Positions 6,476 to 11,589 of a DNA stretch of 11,589 nt are shown one piece after another. Each line of letters begins with the position of its first letter. The first letter of the stretch is position 1. Below the pieces are notes generated by a model. The model had not been told where the DNA came from. It worked only from the letters and a program-made list of their open reading frames with translations, and searched no databases. Position numbers and translations under genes: made by a program. The stretch is from Oscillospiraceae bacterium (GTDB taxonomy: Bacteria > Bacillota > Clostridia > Oscillospirales > Oscillospiraceae), in the NCBI GenBank assembly GCA_017400415.1, contig JAFPTE010000133.1, forward strand, positions 1-11,589, in the 5' to 3' direction.

Positions 6476-7156
6476 ATGAAACGAATCGTTCTCATTCTGC
6501 TGATTCTTTCTCTTGCGCTTTCCCTTTTCTCCTGCAAGGCACAAACTCCTTCCCAGCAGGGCGGCGACTCCCAGCCCGGCTCCTCCGGCAGCGGAGGGGG
6601 CAGCGGCAGCGGGGATGCTGACCCCTCCGGCGGCGGCACCGGCGCAGGCGCTGCCAGGCTCACCGGCAAAATGAACCTCATAAAGCTGGACGACCGGGAC
6701 CCCTCCGTTCTGAAGGGCGTGACCATCAAAGGCAACCAAGCCGGCACTGCGGACGGCTTCAACGGAAAAAAGTCTTCCCTTACCGACGTGCGCTGCATCT
6801 TTGAACTGAACGAGTGGATCTATTTCTACCCGGATACCGATGCGAAGTACGGTCTGCGCGTCTGGATCCTCAAGCACCGGGACGACCAGGAGTATTACAA
6901 CACCTGCAAGTTCTCCGACCTGATGCCGAACTTTGCAAGCTACTGCGATCTTCATTATCCCGAGGATGCGGAAAAACCGGGTGAAACGGAATGGGGCAGC
7001 TTCTATCTGAATAAGGAAGATTGCGAGCCCGGTTATTACGATTTCGTCTTCACTTACGAGGGAAAAGCGATTGCCGTTCTTCAGACCCGCTTCTATGCCG
7101 AAAATGAGCTCGACGTCAAATCCGACGCCGAGCTGGAAGCTCTCATGCGCCAATAA
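6476..7156 (+). CDS. Lipoprotein of unknown function
   Basis: 226 residues. The signal peptide is MKRIVLILLILSLALS followed by the lipobox LFSC, with lipidation expected at Cys20, so the protein is anchored on the outer face of the membrane. Residues 21-62 are a Gly/Ser/Pro-rich spacer that holds the folded part away from the membrane. The globular part (about 63-226) has strand-rich aromatic segments (WIYFYPDTDAKYG, WGSFYLNKEDCEPGYYDFVF) and four cysteines that could form disulfides. No family is recognised. It has its own strong promoter and terminator, so it is a monocistronic unit. Its codons are visibly less GC-biased than those of the genes on either side, a hint of separate origin or high expression. 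The start is certain from the signal peptide and AAGGAGG. Confidence 0.9.
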   Translation: MKRIVLILLILSLALSLFSCKAQTPSQQGGDSQPGSSGSGGGSGSGDADPSGGGTGAGAARLTGKMNLIKLDDRDPSVLKGVTIKGNQAGTADGFNGKKSSLTDVRCIFELNEWIYFYPDTDAKYGLRVWILKHRDDQEYYNTCKFSDLMPNFASYCDLHYPEDAEKPGETEWGSFYLNKEDCEPGYYDFVFTYEGKAIAVLQTRFYAENELDVKSDAELEALMRQ

Positions 7157-7187
7157 AATACTCCAACGTCGATTTTCATCGGACACT

Positions 7188-7216
7188 CGGGGGCGGAATA
7201 ATCCGCCCCCGCTTTT
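7188..7216 (+). terminator. Hairpin terminator after the 6476 lipoprotein gene
   Basis: Ten-bp GC-rich stem CGGGGGCGGA (7188-7197) / TCCGCCCCCG (7202-7211), loop ATAA, followed by CTTTTAT. The T run is short, so some read-through into the next gene is possible. Confidence 0.75.
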
Positions 7217-7233
7217 ATCAGGAGGGCAAAGCT

Positions 7234-8130
7234 ATGGTCAGAAGGATAACCGCATTTCTAACCGCCGTCCTCATGGCGGCCTTGCTCACGGCCTGCGAGC
7301 TGGAAGCCCTGGCCCCCTTCTTTGAGGGGCAGGAGGAGCAGGCGGCCTTGCCGGCGGGCAGTACCTCCTACGAGGATTTTTTAATCTACGTGCAGGAGAT
7401 TAAAAACGAGGGAGACCGGACGGCGGACCTGGGCCTCACGGTGCTCAGCGGGTACTACTATTCCTTTTCCGCCGCCTCCGCCGGGGCCCTGCGCTACGCC
7501 ATAGAGTATATACTCTGGCTCCGGGGGGAGGGCGCCTCCCTGGCCGCACTTACGGCCGAAAGCCCCTGCGTGGGCTGGGAAAACCTGGCGGCGGTGAACT
7601 TCTCCTCCCCTTACCCCAGCTACTTTGAGGGGCTCCTTCTGGAGCTCCAGGGGGACCGGGAGGGCTGCATTGAGCCCTACGCCGCCGCCTCAGTCATGTA
7701 TATGTTCCCGGAGGAGGGCCTGGACTTCTATTACCTTCGGGATATGGAAACCTCCACCCTTTACGCCGTCCGGAGCACCCTTCTTGAGGTGGAGAAGGCC
7801 ATATACTCCGTTTACACCCCGGACCCCGCCGGCCAGCTCTGGGACCGGAGCTTCTTTGACCCGGAGCTGCTGGTGAGCCTTTCCGCCCGGGCGGTGAAGG
7901 AGGAAAAATATGAAGAGGCCCTCTGGTACGCCAGGCAGGCCCTGAAGGCGGACCCCTACGACCCGGTCTGCTGGAGAAACGGCGCCGTCTGCGGCATCTA
8001 CGCCATGGACTGGGAGTTTTCCGGCCGGTGCATAGACGAGGGCCTGACAATCTTCCCCGGGGACGGGGACCTTTTGAAGGTGAAGGAGGCCTTCTTCAAG
8101 GCCTCAGACAGAATGGAGGTGCAGCGATGA
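7234..8130 (+). CDS. TPR-like lipoprotein
   Basis: 298 residues. Signal peptide with lipobox LLTAC and lipidation at Cys21. The rest is helical. The clearest repeat is residues 211-244 (ELLVSLSARAVKEEKYEEALWYARQALKADPYD), a canonical tetratricopeptide pattern with A, Y, A and P at the expected positions, followed by a second, more divergent one (245-278). A weaker helical pair at 127-160 may be a third. TPR lipoproteins usually act as protein-binding scaffolds at the cell surface; the partner is probably the product of the next gene, whose start overlaps this stop (ATGA, 8127-8130). The ribosome site AGGAGGG (7220-7226) sits seven bases before the ATG. No promoter is visible between the terminator at 7188 and the gene, so it may depend on read-through. 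Confidence 0.88.
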   Translation: MVRRITAFLTAVLMAALLTACELEALAPFFEGQEEQAALPAGSTSYEDFLIYVQEIKNEGDRTADLGLTVLSGYYYSFSAASAGALRYAIEYILWLRGEGASLAALTAESPCVGWENLAAVNFSSPYPSYFEGLLLELQGDREGCIEPYAAASVMYMFPEEGLDFYYLRDMETSTLYAVRSTLLEVEKAIYSVYTPDPAGQLWDRSFFDPELLVSLSARAVKEEKYEEALWYARQALKADPYDPVCWRNGAVCGIYAMDWEFSGRCIDEGLTIFPGDGDLLKVKEAFFKASDRMEVQR

Positions 8131-9527
8131 AAAAGGCCATTTCCCTGCTCCTGGCCCTTGTGCTCTCCCTGGTGCCCCTTATGGCGTGCCCGGCCCTGGC
8201 GGCGGACGACAAGGAAATCCCGGGCATAGATTATAACCGGATTACCGTGAAAGCCGGGCAGACCAAGACCCCCTTTTTCGTGACGCTGAAGCTGGGGGAA
8301 TTATCCTTTTTGGGCAGCCTCTCCGGCATGCCGGAGCTCTCTGTGGCGGAGATGAACTCCATCATCCGCCAGGTGCTGGCGGAAAAGGACCTGACGGCGG
8401 ACCGGGTGGCCCTTGTAAGCCAGATTGCCGCCCGGGCACAGAAGGACGCAGGCCTTTACTGGGGTGACCAGGTGGCGGCGGGCCTGCTCTCCTATCTCCC
8501 CTTCCCCGGGACCCCCTACTCCGTGGCCGATTATTATGACGCAGTGGTCCACGAGAGCGCGGCCTCCGCCGCCCAGAGCACAGCCATAAACGTGGCCAAG
8601 GACGCCGCAAAGGCCGCAATAGAAAAGGGCGCCGCAAAGGCCGGCAGAATCGGCAAAATCTCCAGAGCGGCCCAGGGCGCCTCCGGCTTCGCAGCGAAGC
8701 ACGCCGGTATGGCCGGCTTCATAGAGAACAGCATTATGGTGGCCAAGGACTGGCTGGGGGGCAACAAGCGCTTTGACGATTACCTGGCCCTGCTGGAAAA
8801 GAACATTGCCATCGTCACGGACTTCTACGCCGCCTGCAGCCGCCGGGCCCTGGAGGCAGCCGAAAAAAACGCCGGGGACAGCGCCTGGGTGATAAAATTT
8901 GATAGGGCCGTCAATTACCGCACCTATCACTGCACCTTCTGGGAAGCATCCAACAACCTCATGGAGTGCACCCTGACGGGCCAGCTCAGAAACAGCGGCA
9001 GGGACATTACGGGGGCATATTCCGGCACCCTGACCCTGGAGCTGAAGAGCCTGGATCTTTCCCCGGCGGAGCAGGGGCTTATGAACACCTCGTCCATTGC
9101 GCCCTTCAAGGCCCTTCTGTTCAGCATGGGCAGCTACAGGCTGGAATCCGAGACCCGGAACGTGAAGCCCTCCCTGAAGCGCACCGCCCGGGGGGAGATA
9201 ACGGTCTACATCACGGAAACCGTGGGAATAGTATCCCCCACCCTGGCCGGGAGCCTAACCTCCGCAGAAGACAAGGTGGAATTTGCCTTCGGGCGGACCC
9301 TGGTCTGGCGGGACAACTCCATGGCCGCAGTGGGCGGCGAGGGAATAACGGAGACGGTCTTCTCCTCCTCCGACCCCTCCTCCGTTACCGCAAACACCTC
9401 CTCCAGGGTGCTGCTGAAGGGGGAGGTCAAGACCCATCGGGACTCCACCGAGGTCTTCGCCCAGAGCCCGGGCACAGTCTTCGCCCCCCTGGAGGCGGAG
9501 CCGGTCATGACCATCGAATTCCGGTGA
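8127..9527 (+). CDS. Large exported protein of unknown function
   Basis: 466 residues from the ATG at 8127, chosen because GGAGGT lies six bases upstream, the signal peptide starts there and the ATG overlaps the preceding stop (ATGA). A longer open frame from 8028 lies inside the upstream gene. The signal peptide MKKAISLLLALVLSLVPLMA can be read two ways: lipobox-like LMAC (Cys21, with an atypical Met and a following Pro) or signal peptidase I cleavage after ALA (23-25). Residues about 66-250 are helical, including an Ala/Lys-rich amphipathic stretch (143-192) without heptads. From about 255 the sequence is strand-rich with Ser/Thr and two cysteines (C269, C281), suggesting a beta-sandwich. 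No known domain is recognised. It is coupled to the TPR lipoprotein and probably acts with it. Confidence 0.88.
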   Translation: MKKAISLLLALVLSLVPLMACPALAADDKEIPGIDYNRITVKAGQTKTPFFVTLKLGELSFLGSLSGMPELSVAEMNSIIRQVLAEKDLTADRVALVSQIAARAQKDAGLYWGDQVAAGLLSYLPFPGTPYSVADYYDAVVHESAASAAQSTAINVAKDAAKAAIEKGAAKAGRIGKISRAAQGASGFAAKHAGMAGFIENSIMVAKDWLGGNKRFDDYLALLEKNIAIVTDFYAACSRRALEAAEKNAGDSAWVIKFDRAVNYRTYHCTFWEASNNLMECTLTGQLRNSGRDITGAYSGTLTLELKSLDLSPAEQGLMNTSSIAPFKALLFSMGSYRLESETRNVKPSLKRTARGEITVYITETVGIVSPTLAGSLTSAEDKVEFAFGRTLVWRDNSMAAVGGEGITETVFSSSDPSSVTANTSSRVLLKGEVKTHRDSTEVFAQSPGTVFAPLEAEPVMTIEFR

Positions 9528-9543
9528 TAGGCCTGCCTCTCCC

Positions 9544-10053
9544 GCCCCCCTTGTGCGGGGTGGCACACCTCCCCCTCTCTCCCTGCCCCCCTTGTGTAAA
9601 GGGGGGTGGCCGTCAGGCCGGGGGGATTGACACGGCACCTCACCGGACCCACAATCCCTCAGTCAGCTTCGCTGACAGCTCCCGCATGCAAGGGAGCCAA
9701 AGGGCAGTCTCTTTCTTCAAAGCCTTCCCCTTGAGGGGAAGGTGCCGAGCGCAGCGAGGCGGATGAGGTGTCGCCCCTGTTGCTGGTTTTGCCCATACAT
9801 TTACACCTCATCAGTCGCCTCCGGCGACAGCTTCCCCTCAAGGGGAAGCCTGAGAGCAAAGCCCCCCTTGTGCGGGGCGGCCCCTCCCCCTCTCTCTGCC
9901 CCCCTTGTGTAAAGGGGGGTGGCCGTCAGGCCGGGGGGATTGACACGGCGCTTCACCGGGCCCGCAATCCCTCAGTCAGCTTCGCTGACAGCTCCCTTTA
10001 CACAAGGGAGCCAAAGGGCAGTCTCCGTCTTCAAAGCGTTCCCCTGGAGGGAG
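9544..10053 (+). repeat. Intergenic repeat cluster 3 with an internal duplication of about 315 bp
   Basis: Two long direct copies, about 9544-9750 and 9861-10053, share the same order of modules. These are a short C-rich hairpin, a CCCCCTT...AAGGGGG hairpin, GGCC-GTCA-GGCC, the end GGGGGGATTGACACGGC, a hairpin GTCAGC-TTC-GCTGAC (9662-9676 and 9975-9989), and a spacer with AAAGGGCAGTCTC. Between them a unit ends with GATGAGGTGT (9762-9771). A 31-bp linker (9772-9802) follows, then a new unit starts with ACACCTCATC (9803-9812) carrying the GTCGCC-TCC-GGCGAC hairpin. The copy offset changes from 317 to 313 because of small indels. The cluster lies between convergent genes and contains no credible gene. 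Confidence 0.8.
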
Positions 10054-10055
10054 CC

Positions 10056-10099
10056 TTAAAACACCAAATCCCACGCCGTGCGGCGTGGGATTTTACTTT
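10056..10099. terminator. Bidirectional hairpin terminator between cluster 3 and the radical SAM gene
   Basis: Stem AAATCCCACGCC (10066-10077) / GGCGTGGGATTT (10082-10093), loop GTGC. The stem begins at the radical SAM stop codon. On the minus strand it is followed by GGTGTTTTAA; on the plus strand by TTACTTTTT, so it can serve both convergent operons. The arms are identical to those at 180-205. Confidence 0.8.
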
Positions 10100-10719
10100 T
10101 TCCTTTCTGCGGGGTCTATATAGGTGAACTCATCGATATCCGTGACCCCCATTTCCCGGAGCTGACGGACGGTCTCCCGGCGGCTGGCCTCGTCGGCGAA
10201 GCCCGGGATTATGGGCGCCCGGACCCGGATGCGCCCGGGGCCGCACAGCTCCAGAAGCCGCCGCAGGTTGCCTGCGGCCGCATCCACGTCCCCGTCCGTA
10301 TAGCGGCGGTATATCTCCCGGTCCAGGGTCTTGATATCCACCACGAAGGCGTCCACGCACCGGGCGGCCCTGGGTATCCAGTCCGGGGGCACCTGAAGGC
10401 TGGTCTCCGCCGTTATGTGCCAGCGGGGGGCCAGGGGCCGGAAGGCCTCGATGAAGTCCAGGTGCAGAAGGCCCTCCCCGCCGCCGAAGGTGGGGCCGCC
10501 TCCTGTGGCCTGGAAGTAGATATCGTCCTGCCGGAGCAGGTCATAGAGCTGCCGGGGGGTGACCTCCATGGGCTTTGCCGTGCTGAGCATCTGTGCGTTT
10601 ATGCAAAGCCTGCACCGCAGGGGGCAGCCCGTGCCGCAGACCAGGGTGGTCACGCCCACCCCGTCAATGGCCATCCGCAGGCGGCTCAGAGCCGCCAGGG
10701 GGAAGGTGGGCTCACTCAT
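10093..10719 (-). CDS. Radical SAM protein, PflA-like (activating-enzyme type)
   Basis: 208 residues. The 4Fe-4S motif CX3CX2C is C32-P-L-R-C36-R-L-C39, preceded by the usual DGVGVTTLV strand. The glycine-rich SAM-binding motif is TFGGGEG (77-83), with Gly in place of the usual Pro after GGE. ETS (105-107), VVDIK (126-130) and IPGFAD (170-175) match positions conserved in glycyl-radical-enzyme activases. It is shorter than PflA (about 245) and has no extra ferredoxin insert, so it is a minimal partial-barrel enzyme. No glycyl radical enzyme lies in the window, so the substrate is unknown. The start ATG overlaps the end of the upstream Cys-rich gene by eight bases (10712-10719); the purine run AGAAGG abuts the ATG, so translation probably depends on coupling. 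It ends at the hairpin at 10066. Confidence 0.9.
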   Translation of the reverse strand: MSEPTFPLAALSRLRMAIDGVGVTTLVCGTGCPLRCRLCINAQMLSTAKPMEVTPRQLYDLLRQDDIYFQATGGGPTFGGGEGLLHLDFIEAFRPLAPRWHITAETSLQVPPDWIPRAARCVDAFVVDIKTLDREIYRRYTDGDVDAAAGNLRRLLELCGPGRIRVRAPIIPGFADEASRRETVRQLREMGVTDIDEFTYIDPAERKK

Positions 10720-11290
10720 CCTTCTCTGCGGGGGTTGCGCCGTAAACGTAGTCGGCCATGGGGGGCATGCCGGCGGTGGGCAGGGGGTTTTCCTCGTCCC
10801 CGGCCTTCACGGGAATTGCGGGCTCTCCCTCCCAGTCCGGATTTGGGTCGCCGCCCAGGGGCTCCACGATCTCCGGGTCCGTGGGGCACTCATCCTCCGG
10901 AACATAGGCGATTTTACCGGCCAGGGCCTCCGTGTCCGGCACCATCAGGCCCTCCACCACATCCCGGGAGGGCTCCACGCCCTTTTCCTCCACCGGAGGC
11001 GGCACCGAAATGCCGGTGGCGTCGGCAGGCGGGCCCGCCGGGGCATCGGAGGTGCAGCCGACGGCCGTCACCAGCCCGGCGCACAGGGCCGCCAGGGCCA
11101 CGGTCTTGCCCAGGCGCTGCCGGGCCTCCAGCTCCCGCTCCAGGTAACGGAGCTCGCTCTCGCACCGGGGGCAGGTGCCGGCGCAGTTTCCCTTATGGGT
11201 GCACTCTTCAATTATGAGGGGTATGTCGTTGGCCTCCGCCACTCTGCGGCGGATCTCCTTGAGCATTTTGCATTTTTCCTTGCCGAACAT
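10712..11290 (-). CDS. Cys-rich single-TM protein with a CX3CX2C motif, partner of the radical SAM gene
   Basis: 192 residues. The N-terminal domain (1-61) begins CKMLKEIRRRVAEANDIP and carries cysteines 7, 30, 36, 40 and 43; C36-A-G-T-C40-P-R-C43 is CX3CX2C, suitable for Zn or Fe-S binding. A charged helix (44-60) leads to one hydrophobic segment (62-79) ending in VGC (Cys79). After this comes a Pro/Glu/Asp-rich, apparently disordered tail to the end (PTAGMPPMADYVYG near the C-terminus). The N-terminus probably faces the cytoplasm and the tail outward. I know similar N-terminal domains (CTHxGxCxGTCPxC) as recurrent in gut bacteria but not with a proven function. The ribosome site GGAGG is eight bases before the ATG. 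The gene overlaps the radical SAM gene by eight bases, so the two are almost certainly co-expressed. Confidence 0.82.
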   Translation of the reverse strand: MFGKEKCKMLKEIRRRVAEANDIPLIIEECTHKGNCAGTCPRCESELRYLERELEARQRLGKTVALAALCAGLVTAVGCTSDAPAGPPADATGISVPPPVEEKGVEPSRDVVEGLMVPDTEALAGKIAYVPEDECPTDPEIVEPLGGDPNPDWEGEPAIPVKAGDEENPLPTAGMPPMADYVYGATPAEKDE

Positions 11291-11303
11291 CGGGAAAACC
11301 TCC

Positions 11304-11348
11304 TCATTCCTTACTGAGCCGTGACAGCAGGGCTGCGATTATTCTCAT
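11304..11348 (-). CDS. Mini-ORF 2, 14 codons (MRIIAALLSRLSKE)
   Basis: ATG at 11348-11346 and TGA at 11306-11304. A GAGGTGAGAGG purine run lies just upstream and can act as ribosome site. The peptide is an amphipathic, cationic helix: hydrophobic IIAALL, then charged residues. Its stop lies 13 bases before the ATG of the Cys-rich gene, and the ribosome site of that gene starts at the stop (TGAGGAGG). It may be a real small protein, a leader peptide, or a short coupling ORF. Evidence is only the start, the ribosome site and position. Confidence 0.4.
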   Translation of the reverse strand: MRIIAALLSRLSKE

Positions 11349-11353
11349 GCCTC

Positions 11354-11384
11354 TCACCTCACCTATGTGACGGACAAAAGGTGA
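11354..11384 (-). promoter_or_regulatory. Possible RNA switch over the ribosome site of mini-ORF 2
   Basis: In the minus-strand RNA, UCACCU (11384-11379) can pair with either of two adjacent AGGUGA copies (11364-11359 or 11359-11354). The second copy is the ribosome site of mini-ORF 2. The choice between the two pairings would hide or expose it. No longer stem supports this, so it is only a suggestion. Confidence 0.25.
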
Positions 11385-11398
11385 AAAAAGTTCCGGAA

Positions 11399-11443
11399 TT
11401 ATTCAAATTTTACCAGCTTTTCCAGGGCCTCACGAAGGGTCAT
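11399..11443 (-). CDS. Mini-ORF 1, 14 codons (MTLREALEKLVKFE)
   Basis: The ATG (11443-11441) overlaps the stop of the preceding gene as TGATG, and AAGGAGG lies about seven bases upstream, so it has both a strong ribosome site and translational coupling. TAA is at 11401-11399. The peptide reads as one short charged amphipathic helix. It resembles no protein I can name. The following bases show no hairpin terminator, so transcription probably continues to the Cys-rich gene. Confidence 0.5.
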   Translation of the reverse strand: MTLREALEKLVKFE

Positions 11444-11589
11444 CACCACTCCTCCTTTTCAAAGACCAGGTCCGCCTCCGTAATGCGGCCGTAGGCCGTC
11501 ATCTCGCTGGGCAAGTATCCCACGTAGCGGTAGCCCTTGGCCCCCATCTCCCGGATTATCTCCCGGTAGGTGGGCTCGCTCTCCGACAC
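11443..11589 (-). CDS. Partial DUF4177-like small protein (C-terminal part)
   Basis: The minus-strand frame is open from the window edge (base 11589) to TGA at 11445-11443, 48 residues. The sequence includes EIIREMGAKGYRYVGYLP and later EADLVFEKEEW. A helix, then GxKGYRYVG, then a strand ending in VFEKE fits the DUF4177 plan, in which a helix ending in GAxGW is followed by strands and a final VFxR/K. The function of that family is unknown. The start is outside the window. It is the first visible gene of the minus-strand block and overlaps mini-ORF 1. Confidence 0.6.
   Translation of the reverse strand: MSESEPTYREIIREMGAKGYRYVGYLPSEMTAYGRITEADLVFEKEEW

Noticed and set aside
8028..8126. N-terminal extension of the large exported protein from an ATG at 8028
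   Set aside because: It overlaps the end of the TPR lipoprotein gene by about 100 bases, and the start at 8127 has a ribosome site and signal peptide.
10078..11217. 379-codon plus-strand open frame
   Set aside because: Antisense to the radical SAM and Cys-rich genes; its second half is proline/arginine-rich as expected from a GC-rich shadow frame.

Overview
The window looks like a chromosomal segment from a GC-rich, low-G+C-phylum gut clostridium (Oscillospiraceae-like). The signs are strong AGGAGG ribosome binding sites, a MurI-YwiB-ArgS gene string of Firmicutes type, an XpaC-domain protein, CPBP and DUF1934 families, and intergenic CCTTCCCC/GGGGAAGG repeat clusters of the kind I associate with such genomes. 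The taxonomic placement is inference; no rRNA or other definitive marker is present.

Layout. 1-143: C-terminus of a plus-strand CPBP membrane protease. 180-600: shared hairpin terminator, a tiny minus-strand coding remnant, and repeat cluster 1. 642-3618: minus-strand, translationally coupled operon murI - DUF1934 - argS, read from a promoter near 3655-3683. From the same AT-rich gap a divergent extended -10 promoter drives 3765-5934: an acidic unknown protein, a membrane protein with two winged-helix-like modules and an XpaC domain, and an HMA metal-binding protein. 5941-6320: repeat cluster 2. 6396-7216: a near-consensus promoter, a lipoprotein and its own terminator. 7234-9527: a TPR-like lipoprotein overlapping (ATGA) a large exported protein. 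9544-10053: repeat cluster 3, containing a duplication of about 315 bp. 10093-11589: minus strand, in order of transcription a partial DUF4177-like gene, two 14-codon mini-ORFs, a Cys-rich single-TM protein and a PflA-like radical SAM protein.

How the parts work together. The murI operon supplies D-glutamate for peptidoglycan and charged tRNA-Arg. The two lipoprotein/exported units act at the cell surface with unknown roles. The rightmost block is the best candidate for an undescribed system: a radical SAM enzyme overlapping a gene whose product carries its own CX3CX2C motif, preceded by two short ORFs.

The other striking signal is the repeats. In three places a unit with perfect 10-bp inverted ends (ACACCTCATC / GATGAGGTGT) is separated from the next unit by exactly 31 bp. 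The units carry interchangeable hairpins whose arms differ between copies yet remain complementary. This suggests selection or a mechanism acting on folded DNA or RNA.
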